A DNA stretch of 64,000 bases from Thermodesulfovibrio aggregans (lineage in GTDB: Bacteria > Nitrospirota > Thermodesulfovibrionia > Thermodesulfovibrionales > Thermodesulfovibrionaceae): contig NZ_BCNO01000002.1 of NCBI RefSeq assembly GCF_001514535.1, forward strand, positions 298,583-362,582, read 5' to 3'. Made by a program: the position numbers and the translations under genes. The notes under the pieces were generated by a model. The model saw only the letters and a list, made by a program, of their open reading frames with translations, searched no databases and had not been told where the DNA came from. Below, in pieces: positions 1-8,950 of the stretch; the stretch's first letter is position 1; each line of letters opens with the position of its first letter.

Positions 1-188
1 GGGGTTCTTTCATATTTTTGAGCCCCTGTAAGTGCTGTTATCTCCTCTTGTAATGCTAATTCAATAAACTTTTTCTTCATTAACTTCATTCTTTGTTCAA
101 GTTCTTCCCAGAAAGATTCATTAAAATTTCTGTTGAATTCTTTCCATAAATCTGGTAACCTTAAATTAGTTAAAGGTTTTTCTTTCAT
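1..188 (-). CDS. IS256-family (mutator-type) transposase, N-terminal part only
   Basis: The first 62 codons of a minus-strand gene run off the left edge of the window. The start is ATG at 186-188, with a strong AAAGGAGG ribosome site just upstream on the minus strand. The visible protein contains ELALQEEITALTGAQKYERT, the conserved N-terminal stretch of IS256/mutator transposases, preceded by a charged helix. The DDE catalytic core would lie outside the window, so intactness cannot be judged. The element end lies at about 189-295, followed directly by the cobalamin operon promoter. Family assignment rests on recognition of this N-terminal motif. Confidence 0.72.
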   Translation of the reverse strand, partial: MKEKPLTNLRLPDLWKEFNRNFNESFWEELEQRMKLMKKKFIELALQEEITALTGAQKYERT

Positions 189-295
189 GGGTGTATTCCT
201 CCTTTCTTTGTTTGATTTTTGGGTAATTTAATGGAGGATACACCCTCTTTTATTGCTCTGTCAATTTTACACATAAAAAATTTTACACTACCCGT
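189..295. mobile_element. Terminal region of the IS256-type element
   Basis: This non-coding stretch lies between the transposase start and the cobalamin operon promoter. It holds an inverted repeat, GGGTGTATTCCTCC (189-202) against GGAGGATACACCC (233-245), and an outer segment at about 253-289 (TTGCTCTGTCAATTTTACAC and onwards). A very similar outer segment occurs at about 38867-38906 without a transposase. This recurrence supports reading it as the element's terminal sequence. The exact outer base and any target duplication cannot be fixed from the window. Confidence 0.6.
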
Positions 296-308
296 GATGT
301 CAAGGTAT

Positions 309-338
309 TTGACCATGTTTTAATAAATTTTGTATACT
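309..338 (+). promoter_or_regulatory. Sigma-70-type promoter of the cobalamin operon
   Basis: TTGACC at 309-314 and TATACT at 333-338 are separated by 18 bases. Transcription would start near 345, just before the riboswitch core. The promoter lies a few bases outside the presumed IS256 terminus. Confidence 0.6.
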
Positions 339-344
339 TTTTAG

Positions 345-525
345 GCTGGATTAAGGGAAGAGGGGTGAGAATCCTCCGCTGCCCCGCAGCCGTGTTGGGA
401 ACGAAAGCCCCATAAGGCAGCCATGCTGCCTTAAGCCACTGGAGATAAATCTCCGGGAAGGCGGGCAAGTAGGCACTGAGCCCTAAGCCGGAAGACCTGT
501 CCAGCTGGAAGCTCGTTGAGCTTCC
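345..525 (+). promoter_or_regulatory. Cobalamin (adenosylcobalamin) riboswitch
   Basis: The leader carries the hallmark blocks of the cobalamin riboswitch in order: AAGGGAAGAGGGGTGAGAAT, then TCCGCTGCCCCGCAGCCGTG (the B12 box region), GCCACTGGAGATAAATCTCC, GGGAAGG, and a final CCGGAAGACCTGTCC. The downstream gene is a TonB-dependent receptor of the BtuB type, followed by cobalamin assembly genes, so the target fits. A hairpin at about 507-524 (GGAAGCTCGTTGAGCTTCC) lies just before the ribosome site of btuB and could be the part of the expression platform that masks it. The mode (translation or transcription) is inference. The hallmark blocks are seen directly. Confidence 0.95.
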
Positions 526-549
526 AATTCCTCGAGGGAGGGATTTGTC

Positions 550-2514
550 ATGATTTTCCTTTTTATCCTTTTTATTGTCTTTCTTTTTTGTCAACCAATC
601 TTAGCAGAGGACAAACAACTTGAAGAGCTCGTTGTAACAGCCTCAAGAATTGAAGAACCAAAAAAGGATGTTACTTACTCTGTTCAGGTTATAACTCAGG
701 AAGATATTAAAAATTCTACTGCAAAGAATGCTGGAGACCTGATTACAGAAGCGGCAATCGGTCATGTTCATAAATATCCGGGATTATCAACAAGGAGTAT
801 CGGATTAAGAGGCTTCAGGACAGACCTTTTTGATGACCTTAAAAGCAGGGTCCTTGTTCTTATAAATGGAAATCGTGCAGGAACAGTAAATCTTGCAACA
901 ATACCTGTTGATGATATAGAGAGGATTGAAATACTTAAAGGACCTGCATCAGTTCTTTACGGTTCTTCAGCAATGGGTGGTGTAATCAACATAATCACAA
1001 AGCAGGGCTCAGAAGGCATACATGGTTCAGCTGAAGGGCAAGCTGGTTCATGGCAGTTCTGGAAAACAGGAGGCGAATTAAATGGCAAAAAAGGAGATTT
1101 TGATTTTTATATTTCAGCCAGCCGTTCTGCAATTGATGATTATTCTGCAAAAAATTATGGGAAAATAGAAAACACTGGTTACAATGATGAATCTGTCTCA
1201 GCCCGTTTTGGGTACAGTTTTTTTGATAAACAACATATATCTTTTGGATTTCAGCACTGGAAAGGATGGGATATTGGCTCACCTGGAGCAAGATACTCAC
1301 CGGACCCTGATGATTACAATGACATTGAAAGAAACAGATTTGATTTAGAGTATAAAACAGAAACATTGAAAGCTGGATATTATTTTAACAGGGAAAGAAA
1401 TGAATATCACGAAGGAACTGCAAGAGGAAATTCAAACATTACTTTAAAAAAGACAACCACTCAGGGAGCAAGTATTCAGAAGATATTTTCAATAGATGAA
1501 CACAGAATTATTATTGGAGGGCAGTGGGACAGAATAGAAGTTAAAAGCTCAACAAGCACAGGTGCTCCTTACAATCCCAACTCAGAGTATGACAGCTACG
1601 GTTTGTTTACTGAGGGAAGATTAAGTCTTTTCAATAAAAAACTACTGTTAAATGCAGGAATCCGTTATGACTATTTTGAAAATGAAATACTGCCAACAGA
1701 AGGCATTACAAATCTAAAACCGAGAAAAGAAAATCTTGACCATTTAACCATAAGAGGAGGCATTTTATACAGAATTACGGATAATTTTTCAATAAAAGCA
1801 AATGCTGGCACTGCTTTCAGAGCACCTGCACCTGATGAGCTCGCATCTGATTATGTTTCTTCATGGGGAACTCATTACATAGGAAATCCAGATTTAAAAC
1901 CAGAAAAAAGTAAGTCCTATGATATGGGAGTTTCTTATGCAAAAGATTTCTTCAATGCTGAGCTTACATTTTTTCATTCTGAATTCAAGGATAAAATTCT
2001 GAGCTATTATGACAGCGTTCTTAATGCTCAGACCTTTAGAAATGTTGAAGGAGCAACTATTCAGGGTATAGAAGGAAGCCTTTCATACGATATTGGCCTG
2101 GGTATAGGGCTAAATTTTTCGCTTAAGCCTTTTATCAACTTTACCTATAATACGAGATACTCAAGTAAGGATGAGGTAGAGATCCAAAGATATGGAAAAA
2201 CCCTTCAATACACACCAAAATGCACTGCTTCATTTGGAATCATGGCAGAAAAGGATAAATGGGATTTAAGGTTAATCGCAAACTACACAGGAGATGAAAA
2301 AGTTACTGATTGGAATCCTTCATCTAAAAATTATGGAAAAGTTGTTGATAAAAGCGATTTTACTGTGGTAAATCTTAAAGGCTCATACAGAGCATTAAAA
2401 AATCTTGAGCTCACACTATCTGTAGAAAACCTCTTTGACAGAGCCTATGAGTATGTTCAGTATTATCCAATGCCAAGAAGAACAATTACTGGAGGGGTTA
2501 AATGGCTATTTTAA
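550..2514 (+). CDS. btuB: TonB-dependent outer-membrane receptor, probably for cobalamin/corrinoids
   Basis: This 654-residue protein has a signal peptide (residues 1-19, ending PILA), a TonB box (EELVVTAS, about 25-32), a plug domain to about residue 145 with the usual LVLINGNRAG and VLYGSSAMGGVINIIT motifs, and a beta-barrel ending in a C-terminal aromatic residue (VKWLF). Such receptors take up large nutrients across the outer membrane using TonB-ExbBD energy; no tonB or exbBD is in the window. A B12 substrate is inferred from the riboswitch directly upstream and the cobalamin genes downstream. The ATG start has GAGGGAGGG 7-15 bases upstream. Its 3' end overlaps the next gene by 13 bases. 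Confidence 0.92.
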   Translation: MIFLFILFIVFLFCQPILAEDKQLEELVVTASRIEEPKKDVTYSVQVITQEDIKNSTAKNAGDLITEAAIGHVHKYPGLSTRSIGLRGFRTDLFDDLKSRVLVLINGNRAGTVNLATIPVDDIERIEILKGPASVLYGSSAMGGVINIITKQGSEGIHGSAEGQAGSWQFWKTGGELNGKKGDFDFYISASRSAIDDYSAKNYGKIENTGYNDESVSARFGYSFFDKQHISFGFQHWKGWDIGSPGARYSPDPDDYNDIERNRFDLEYKTETLKAGYYFNRERNEYHEGTARGNSNITLKKTTTQGASIQKIFSIDEHRIIIGGQWDRIEVKSSTSTGAPYNPNSEYDSYGLFTEGRLSLFNKKLLLNAGIRYDYFENEILPTEGITNLKPRKENLDHLTIRGGILYRITDNFSIKANAGTAFRAPAPDELASDYVSSWGTHYIGNPDLKPEKSKSYDMGVSYAKDFFNAELTFFHSEFKDKILSYYDSVLNAQTFRNVEGATIQGIEGSLSYDIGLGIGLNFSLKPFINFTYNTRYSSKDEVEIQRYGKTLQYTPKCTASFGIMAEKDKWDLRLIANYTGDEKVTDWNPSSKNYGKVVDKSDFTVVNLKGSYRALKNLELTLSVENLFDRAYEYVQYYPMPRRTITGGVKWLF

Positions 2515-3161
2515 AAGCCTTTGTTTCGTGGAGCGGAGGAAAAGACAGCTCATTAGCCTGCTACAGAGCAATGAGGAATGGTATAAAAATTTTTTGTCTT
2601 GTTAATATGCTTTCAGAACAGGGAGATTATTCCCGTTCTCATGGAATAAGTTCTGAATTAATCAAAGCTCAGGCAGAGGCAATTGGAATTCCGATTGTTC
2701 AAAGAAAAACAACATGGGAAAGCTATGAAGAGGAGTTTAAAAAAACGCTCATGGAGTTAAAAAAACAGGGTGTTGAGGCAGGAGTATTTGGAGATATTGA
2801 TCTACAGGAGCACAGAGACTGGGTTGAAAGAATTTGTAGCGAGACCGGAATAAAAGCAATCCTGCCTTTATGGAATGAGGAAAGAGAGAGGCTTCTTGTG
2901 GATTTTATAAACTCTGGTTTTAAAGCCATAGTATGTGCAACAAACTCTTCTTTTCTTGGCAGTGAATGGCTTGGAAGAGAAATTGATTTTGATTTCATTA
3001 AAGATTTAAAAGCCTTAGAAAATATTGACCTATGCGGTGAAAAAGGAGAGTATCACACATTTGTTTATGATGGACCTATTTTTAAAGCACCTGTAAGATT
3101 TTTTTCGGGAAAGTGGATACAAAGAGATAGAAATCTATTTCTTGAGGTTAAGAGATGCTAA
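2502..3161 (+). CDS. DUF71/COG2102 PP-loop ATPase, B12-associated subgroup
   Basis: The 219-residue protein begins with a PP-loop (SGGKDS, residues 11-16) and has the [10 protein letters not shown] motif near residue 180, both typical of the DUF71 (diphthine-ammonia ligase-like) family. Bacteria lack diphthamide. Comparative genomics has linked a bacterial DUF71 subgroup to B12 salvage, probably as an ATP-dependent amide-forming enzyme. Position inside a riboswitch-controlled cobalamin operon, between btuB and cobT, puts this protein in that subgroup. The exact reaction is unproven. The start ATG has GGAGGGG just upstream, inside the end of btuB, so translation is probably coupled. Confidence 0.85.
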   Translation: MAILKAFVSWSGGKDSSLACYRAMRNGIKIFCLVNMLSEQGDYSRSHGISSELIKAQAEAIGIPIVQRKTTWESYEEEFKKTLMELKKQGVEAGVFGDIDLQEHRDWVERICSETGIKAILPLWNEERERLLVDFINSGFKAIVCATNSSFLGSEWLGREIDFDFIKDLKALENIDLCGEKGEYHTFVYDGPIFKAPVRFFSGKWIQRDRNLFLEVKRC

Positions 3162-4198
3162 ATCTTGAAATTCAACCCGTAAAAAAAGAGTTTTTTGACA
3201 TTGCATGGAAAAGGCTTAATAATCTTACAAAGCCTCAGGGAAGTCTTGGAAAACTTGAAGAAATTGCAGCAAAACTTGTGGCTATTTATGAAAACCCGAT
3301 GCCTGAGATAAAGAAAAAGGCTGTGCTTGTTTTTGCCTCTGATCACGGAGTTACACAAGAGGGTGTTTCTGCCTATCCAAAAGAAGTTACTGCTCAGATG
3401 GTTTTTAATTTTTTGAGAGGTGGAGCAGGAATAAATGTTTTAGCAAGACATGCAGGAGCAGAGGTAGTGGTTGTAGATGTCGGAGTTGATTATGATTTTG
3501 AGAAAGTTAATGGATTAATATCAAAAAAGGTTGTAAAAGGCACAGGAAATATCGCAAAAGGTCCAGCACTTACCCGTGGTGATGCAATGAAATGTATAGA
3601 AATTGGCATTGAAGTTGTAAAAGAGTATCACAGCAAAGGTTATAATCTGTTCGCAACGGGAGAAATGGGAATTGGCAATACAACGCCTTCTTCTGCAGTT
3701 GTGAGTGTTCTTACAAATTCGCCAGTTGAGGAAGTTACAGGAAGAGGAACAGGTATTGATGAGGAGACTTTTAAAAGAAAAGTTGAGGTAATTAAACGAG
3801 CAATTGAGATAAATAAACCAGATGCTTCCGATCCTGTTGATGTTCTTTCAAAAGTTGGAGGTCCTGAGATTGGAGCAATATCAGGAGTTGTTCTATGCTG
3901 TGCTTCATTAAGAATACCAGTTGTAGTTGATGGATTTATCTCAACAGCAGGGGCTCTAATTGCTTACTGTATAAATCCTGCGGTAAAAGACTATATTTTT
4001 GCATCACACAACTCGGTTGAAAAAGGACATAAGAGAGCACTTGATTTTATGGGACTTAAGCCCTTGTTAGATTTGAATCTCAGACTTGGTGAGGGAACTG
4101 GTGCAGCTCTTGCAATGACAATTATTGAGGCTGGTTTAAAAATTTATAGAGAGATGGCGACTTTTGATGAAGCAGGCGTGAGTAAAAGTGATAAATAG
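3155..4198 (+). CDS. cobT: Nicotinate-nucleotide-dimethylbenzimidazole phosphoribosyltransferase
   Basis: CobT transfers phosphoribose from nicotinate mononucleotide to the lower-ligand base, giving alpha-ribazole phosphate for the cobalamin nucleotide loop. The 347-residue length is normal. Recognisable blocks are the N-terminal [22 protein letters not shown] (about 61-67), [13 protein letters not shown] and the C-terminal [11 protein letters not shown], which carries the catalytic glutamate known in the Salmonella enzyme. It overlaps the DUF71 gene by 7 bases and cobS by 11. The base actually used (dimethylbenzimidazole or another) cannot be told from sequence. Confidence 0.95.
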   Translation: MLNLEIQPVKKEFFDIAWKRLNNLTKPQGSLGKLEEIAAKLVAIYENPMPEIKKKAVLVFASDHGVTQEGVSAYPKEVTAQMVFNFLRGGAGINVLARHAGAEVVVVDVGVDYDFEKVNGLISKKVVKGTGNIAKGPALTRGDAMKCIEIGIEVVKEYHSKGYNLFATGEMGIGNTTPSSAVVSVLTNSPVEEVTGRGTGIDEETFKRKVEVIKRAIEINKPDASDPVDVLSKVGGPEIGAISGVVLCCASLRIPVVVDGFISTAGALIAYCINPAVKDYIFASHNSVEKGHKRALDFMGLKPLLDLNLRLGEGTGAALAMTIIEAGLKIYREMATFDEAGVSKSDK

Positions 4199-4967
4199 AT
4201 TTCTTACAGCGGTTTCATTTTTAACTGTTATACCTTTGAAATTAAAGAAAGTCAGCGAAAAAGATATTCTGGGCTCGGTTGTATTCTTCCCTTTGGTAGG
4301 ATTTTTGGAGGGAGTATTTTTTTTGGTTCTTGTGAAAGGATTGAATCCTATGTTCTCATCTGCAGTTATTGCAACTGTTTTACTTGTATTTTTGTTTTCC
4401 ATAAGAGGAATTTTTCACCTTGACGGACTTTCAGATACATTTGATGCTCTCTTTTATAAAGAAACAGGAGATAGTGCAAGCGATAAACTGAGAAGACTTG
4501 AAATAATGAAGGATAGCACTGTTGGGGTAGCAGGGGTAGTGGCTGTGGTAATGAATATTATTTGTAAATTTGTTTTGTTTAAAGAGTGTATTGATATTGG
4601 GCAAGTTATGATATTTACTTTTATGTTTACATTTTCAAGGTGGTCAGTAATTCCGTTAATGTATTACAGTAGACCTGCAAAAAATACTGGGCTTGGAGCT
4701 ATGTTTATTGGCAGAATTAGCAAATTAAATTTTATTTTATCTTCAGTTTTGCCTGCATTTTTGCTTTTATACTTTACATTAAAAAGTTTTATTTTTCTGC
4801 CTTTGATTGTGCTTTTTCTCCTTATCGTTATTTTTATTTTAAAAAATCTTTTTGAAAGCAAATTCAGTGGTGTAACAGGAGACAATCTTGGAGCTTCCAT
4901 TGAAATAATAGAAGTTGTTTTTATTTTTTGTTTTTTACTGTTTGAAAAGCTATGGCTAAATTATTGA
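4188..4967 (+). CDS. cobS: Adenosylcobinamide-GDP ribazoletransferase (cobalamin-5'-phosphate synthase)
   Basis: CobS is a polytopic inner-membrane enzyme joining adenosylcobinamide-GDP to alpha-ribazole phosphate in the last assembly step. The 259-residue protein has several hydrophobic segments and the family signature [14 protein letters not shown] (about 76-89), whose acidic residues are thought to bind metal. The start is GTG inside the end of cobT. The last residues overlap the start of cobQ by 16 bases. Together with CobT and CobU it completes the nucleotide-loop branch encoded here. Confidence 0.94.
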   Translation: MINRFLTAVSFLTVIPLKLKKVSEKDILGSVVFFPLVGFLEGVFFLVLVKGLNPMFSSAVIATVLLVFLFSIRGIFHLDGLSDTFDALFYKETGDSASDKLRRLEIMKDSTVGVAGVVAVVMNIICKFVLFKECIDIGQVMIFTFMFTFSRWSVIPLMYYSRPAKNTGLGAMFIGRISKLNFILSSVLPAFLLLYFTLKSFIFLPLIVLFLLIVIFILKNLFESKFSGVTGDNLGASIEIIEVVFIFCFLLFEKLWLNY

Positions 4968-6433
4968 TGATACAGGGGACATCTTCAGGTTGCGGGAAGA
5001 GCCTGATTGTTACAGCTCTATGCAGGATTGCAAAAAACAGGGGCATTAAAGTTGCACCTTTTAAAGCGCAGAATATGAGTCTGCAGAGTTTTGTTACGGA
5101 AGAAGGAGGAGAGATAGGACTTGCTCAGGCAATTCAGGCAGAGGCATCCGGGATTATCCCATCTTTTCATATGAATCCGGTTTTACTTAAACCTGCAGGT
5201 GAGCAGGGTATTCAGGTAGTTGTTCGTGGAAAGCTTTATAAGACATTGAAAGCCGATGATTTTCATAGTGAAAAGGGAAAGCTATGGGATGCTGTAAAAG
5301 AATCCCTTGATTACATGTGCAAGGAATATGAACTTTTGATTATTGAAGGTGCTGGAAGCCCTGCTGAGATAAATCTTCTTGAAAATGACATTGTAAATAT
5401 GGCTGTAGCGGAATATCTTAAAGCACCTGTTATAATTGTGGGAGACATTGACAGGGGTGGAGTTTTTGCCTCACTTTATGGAACTGTAAAGCTTCTTGAT
5501 AAATATGAAAGTCTAATCAAAGGTTTTATAATCAACAAATTCAGAGGTTATACTGATATTCTTTCCCCAGGAATAAAAAAACTTGAAGATATGATAAAAA
5601 AACCATGTCTTGGTGTGATTCCTTACTTAGATGAAACTGGAATATCTGATGAAGATGGAGTTTCAGTGAAGCTTTCAAACTTGTCAAACTTAAAATCAGA
5701 TACAGCAGTAAAAATAGTTGTTTTAAGACTAAGACATATATCAAACTTCAGTGACTTTGATCCGTTAAGATTTGAGCCAGATGCGGAATTGATTTACTCA
5801 TTGAGAAAAGAAGACCTAATTAATGCAGATATAATAATCATTCCTGGTTCAAAGAAAACTTTTGAGGATTTAAAGCTTTTAAGGGAACTGAAAATCGATG
5901 AAACGATGAAAGAACTTATAAAAAACGAAGTTGAAGTAATTGGCATATGTGGTGGATTTCAGATGCTCGGTGAAAAATTGACAGACTCTGATATGGTTGA
6001 AAGCCCTCTCAGGGAATTTGAGGGATTGGGTTTCCTACCGATTAGAACGGTTTTCTATTCCGAAAAAATAACCACTCAGGTTGAGGGTTATCTTTGTTCA
6101 GAGCCTTCAGTAAAAGTAAGAGGTTATGAAATTCATAAGGGAATAAGTTATGGAGATATGAATCTTTTTAAAATACGAAGAAAGACAACAGGTGAAACAT
6201 TTGCTGATGGAGTAATCTTGCAAAATGTTTGGGGAACATACATTCATGGAGTATTTGAAAGTGACAGCTTTAGAAGATGGTTAATAAACAGACACAGAGT
6301 TAAAAGGGGATTAAATCCAGTTTATTATACTTTTTCCTGGGAGAAACTTAAAAACTCCTTTATTGATAACTTAACAGAGACCGTTGAGAGATATCTTGAC
6401 ATGGATAAAATATGGAAAATAGCTGGTTTATAA
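4952..6433 (+). CDS. cobQ: Cobyric acid synthase (glutamine-hydrolysing)
   Basis: CobQ/CbiP amidates four side chains of adenosylcobyrinic acid diamide using ATP and glutamine. The 493-residue length is usual. The N-terminal half is the BioD/DTBS-like ATPase, with GTSSGCGKS at residues 9-17 as the P-loop. The C-terminal half is a type-1 glutamine amidotransferase, with the nucleophile cysteine in GICGGFQMLG (near residue 333) and the histidine in YIHGVFES. Its presence shows the cell performs late de novo or salvage steps at the cobyric acid level, beyond simple cobinamide salvage. Confidence 0.95.
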   Translation: MAKLLMIQGTSSGCGKSLIVTALCRIAKNRGIKVAPFKAQNMSLQSFVTEEGGEIGLAQAIQAEASGIIPSFHMNPVLLKPAGEQGIQVVVRGKLYKTLKADDFHSEKGKLWDAVKESLDYMCKEYELLIIEGAGSPAEINLLENDIVNMAVAEYLKAPVIIVGDIDRGGVFASLYGTVKLLDKYESLIKGFIINKFRGYTDILSPGIKKLEDMIKKPCLGVIPYLDETGISDEDGVSVKLSNLSNLKSDTAVKIVVLRLRHISNFSDFDPLRFEPDAELIYSLRKEDLINADIIIIPGSKKTFEDLKLLRELKIDETMKELIKNEVEVIGICGGFQMLGEKLTDSDMVESPLREFEGLGFLPIRTVFYSEKITTQVEGYLCSEPSVKVRGYEIHKGISYGDMNLFKIRRKTTGETFADGVILQNVWGTYIHGVFESDSFRRWLINRHRVKRGLNPVYYTFSWEKLKNSFIDNLTETVERYLDMDKIWKIAGL

Positions 6434-7401
6434 AGATATTTTATGTTGAAAGCTGGATAGTAGTTTTGGCTTTTTTAATTGATTTTTTGATTGGAGATCC
6501 TAAAAAATACCATCCTGTCGCAGCAATTGGTAAACTTATTGAAATAATTGAAAAATTTTTAAGAAACAGAAAACTCACAGGCAGATTTGGTGGAGTATTG
6601 CTTTTTTTCTCAGTAACAGCCCCGATTTTTTTATTTTCAGTTCTGTTTGTACATCTATTGAGTGAGCTAAGTCAATCATGGTATGGACAGTTTTTTTCAT
6701 CTGTATTTGTTGCAGTAGCAGGCAGCCTCTTTATTGCCTTAAGAGGTCTTGTTAATGAAGCCAGGAAAGTAAATAGGCTTCTGGATGAAGGAAATCTTGC
6801 TCAGGCAAGAATTTCTCTGAAAGCTCTTGTTGGAAGGGATACTGAAAATCTTCCACCTGAAAAAATTAGAATTGCTGTGATTGAGAGTCTCTCAGAAAAT
6901 CTCTCTGACGGGGTCATTGCTCCTTTATTTTACTTTTTAATTGGCGGTTTTCCATTTTTAGTCCTGTATAAAACTGTTAATACACTTGATTCAATGGTTG
7001 GCTATAAAAATGAAAGATACATCAAGTTTGGATGGTTTTCAGCGAAGATAGATGATGTTTTTAACTATATTCCTGCGAGAATAACAGGAATTTTCATAGT
7101 GTTAAGCTCATTTGTTCTGCTTGGTTTTTCAGCCTTTAAAAAATCTTTAAAAATTATGTTCAGAGACGGAAAGAAACATACCAGTCCAAACAGTGGAATA
7201 CCTGAAGCTGCTATGGCTGGAGCACTTGGAGTAAGAATGGGAGGGCCCAACTACTATGGAGGAGTACCTGTTGAAAAACCATATATTGGAGATGATTTAA
7301 AAACTGTTAATTCAGAGCTTGTTAATTTGAGCATTAAAATTGTTATTCTTAGTAGCTTTTTATTTCTATCAACATCAATAATTCTGAGGAGCATTCTATG
7401 A
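6412..7401 (+). CDS. cbiB: Adenosylcobinamide-phosphate synthase
   Basis: CbiB attaches the aminopropanol (phosphate) arm to cobyric acid at the membrane. The 329-residue protein shows the family's early DFLIGDPKKYHPVAAIG motif (about 24-40), ENLSDGVIAPLFY (about 161-173) and the C-terminal GPNYYGGVPVEKPYIG, with about four to five hydrophobic segments between. It overlaps cobQ by 22 bases and cobD by 4 bases. Its substrate, threonine-phosphate-derived aminopropanol phosphate, would be supplied by the next gene. Confidence 0.94.
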   Translation: MENSWFIKIFYVESWIVVLAFLIDFLIGDPKKYHPVAAIGKLIEIIEKFLRNRKLTGRFGGVLLFFSVTAPIFLFSVLFVHLLSELSQSWYGQFFSSVFVAVAGSLFIALRGLVNEARKVNRLLDEGNLAQARISLKALVGRDTENLPPEKIRIAVIESLSENLSDGVIAPLFYFLIGGFPFLVLYKTVNTLDSMVGYKNERYIKFGWFSAKIDDVFNYIPARITGIFIVLSSFVLLGFSAFKKSLKIMFRDGKKHTSPNSGIPEAAMAGALGVRMGGPNYYGGVPVEKPYIGDDLKTVNSELVNLSIKIVILSSFLFLSTSIILRSIL

Positions 7402-8444
7402 AACACGGAGGTGATATTTATACTGCTTCAGAGTTTATAAAGAAGTCCCTCTACGAGATAATAGATATGAGCTCTTCTGTTAATCCTCTTCCTTTGCCTG
7501 AAAAAATAAAAAGAAAGATTATTGAAAATATTCCACTTCTTCACAAATATCCTGACACTGAAGCACGAGCTTTTAGAAAAACTCTATCTGAACTTTATAG
7601 CGTTCCTTTTGAAAATATTGTATGCGGAAATGGTTCGACAGAGCTGATTTATCTTATAGTCAGAGCATTAAAGCCTGAGTCTGTTTTAATCTTAGAGCCA
7701 ACATTTACAGAATATGAAAGAGCCTGTAGAATAAATGAGATAAAGAGTGTTAAAAGAGTTTTTACAATTAATCAGGATGAAATTTTTAAAAAACTCAAGA
7801 AAGAAATTGAAAAAACAAGATTTGATATGGTTTTTATCTGCAACCCTAACAATCCAACGGGGTGGATTTTAGATAAAAGGGAAATACTTAAGCTCGCTTC
7901 TAATAATAAAAATAGCATTTTTTTAATAGATGAAGCTTTTATTGATTTTGTCCCTGATCAGAGTCTTATCAGAGAGTCAGTATCATCAAATATAGTAGTT
8001 TTGCGTTCTCTTACAAAATTTTATGGACTTGCTGGATTGAGATTCGGTTATGCTGTAGGAAAATCTGAAATTATTAAAAAAATCAAAACCTATAGATATC
8101 CCTGGAGCATAAACAGTCTTGCCCAATGGATAGCAGAAGATATAATAAGAGATGAGGATTTTAAAAATAAGAGTTTAGAATATTTCAAGAGACAGAAGGA
8201 TTTTTTTGAGTACTCACTTAATGAACTTAAACTCAACTATTTCCCATCTGTAGCAAATTTCTATCTCATTGAAATACAAAAGAAAGGTATTTTTCAGTTT
8301 ATGCTTGAAAAAGGAATTCTTATAAGGAACTGTTCAGATTTTTATGGACTCAATGAAAGCTTTATAAGAGTCTCTGTAAAAACCAGCACCGAGAATGAGA
8401 GATTTTTTAGAGAGTTGAAAAAGTTTTTAGGGATTTTAGAATGA
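7398..8444 (+). CDS. cobD: Threonine-phosphate decarboxylase (PLP enzyme, aminotransferase fold)
   Basis: This 348-residue fold-type I PLP protein has the aminotransferase pattern NPNNPTGW (about 151-158), a DEAFIDF block, and the PLP-lysine region SLTKFYGLAGLRFGY. Within aminotransferase class I it could be HisC or CobD. The N-terminal KHGGDIY and the placement between cbiB and cobU favour CobD, which makes (R)-1-amino-2-propanol phosphate for CbiB. A histidinol-phosphate role is the alternative and is not excluded by motifs alone. The ATGA overlap with cbiB indicates coupling. Confidence 0.88.
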   Translation: MKHGGDIYTASEFIKKSLYEIIDMSSSVNPLPLPEKIKRKIIENIPLLHKYPDTEARAFRKTLSELYSVPFENIVCGNGSTELIYLIVRALKPESVLILEPTFTEYERACRINEIKSVKRVFTINQDEIFKKLKKEIEKTRFDMVFICNPNNPTGWILDKREILKLASNNKNSIFLIDEAFIDFVPDQSLIRESVSSNIVVLRSLTKFYGLAGLRFGYAVGKSEIIKKIKTYRYPWSINSLAQWIAEDIIRDEDFKNKSLEYFKRQKDFFEYSLNELKLNYFPSVANFYLIEIQKKGIFQFMLEKGILIRNCSDFYGLNESFIRVSVKTSTENERFFRELKKFLGILE

Positions 8445-8950
8445 TTACATTTATTATCGGTGGGATAAAAAGCGGAAAAACAAGATTTGCACTTAAAGAA
8501 GGAGAAAATACAGGAAATAAGAATTTTTACTACATTGCAACTGCAAAACCCATTGATAAAGAGATGAAAGAACGCATTGAAAAACATAAAAAAGAGAGAG
8601 GCAGTCACTGGATTACCATAGAAGAGCCTGTAACTTTAGGTGAAGTTTTAATAAAAATTCCTGATAACTCTTCTGTAGTAATTGACTGTCTTACCACATG
8701 GCTTACAAATCTTATTGTTGAGGGACATGACCATCAATTTTTTGTTGATTCACTAATAGACTCTCTAAAAAAAGTTAGCCAGAGAATTAACCTATTCATC
8801 GTAGCAAATGAGGTGGGACTTGGGATAATTCCTGAAAGTGAGCTTGCAAGAAAATTTATTGATATTGCAGGAGTTGTTAATCAGAGGATCATGGATTTGT
8901 GCGATAAAGCTTACTTCATGGTTGCTGGAAGAGGTATCAGAATAAAGTGA
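8441..8950 (+). CDS. cobU: Adenosylcobinamide kinase / adenosylcobinamide-phosphate guanylyltransferase
   Basis: CobU phosphorylates adenosylcobinamide and then guanylylates the phosphate, activating it for CobS. The 169-residue protein starts with GGIKSGKTRFA (P-loop, residues 7-17), followed by YYIATAKP and a block RIEKHKKERGSHW, which holds the histidine region guanylylated in the Salmonella enzyme. The C-terminal half has VANEVGLGIIPE, also typical. Its stop codon overlaps the start of btuF (GTGA). Confidence 0.94.
   Translation: MITFIIGGIKSGKTRFALKEGENTGNKNFYYIATAKPIDKEMKERIEKHKKERGSHWITIEEPVTLGEVLIKIPDNSSVVIDCLTTWLTNLIVEGHDHQFFVDSLIDSLKKVSQRINLFIVANEVGLGIIPESELARKFIDIAGVVNQRIMDLCDKAYFMVAGRGIRIK

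Noticed and set aside
283-594. 103-codon minus-strand ORF antisense to the cobalamin riboswitch
   Set aside because: It lies over the riboswitch and the start of btuB, has no ribosome site, and its sequence is explained by the conserved RNA on the other strand.
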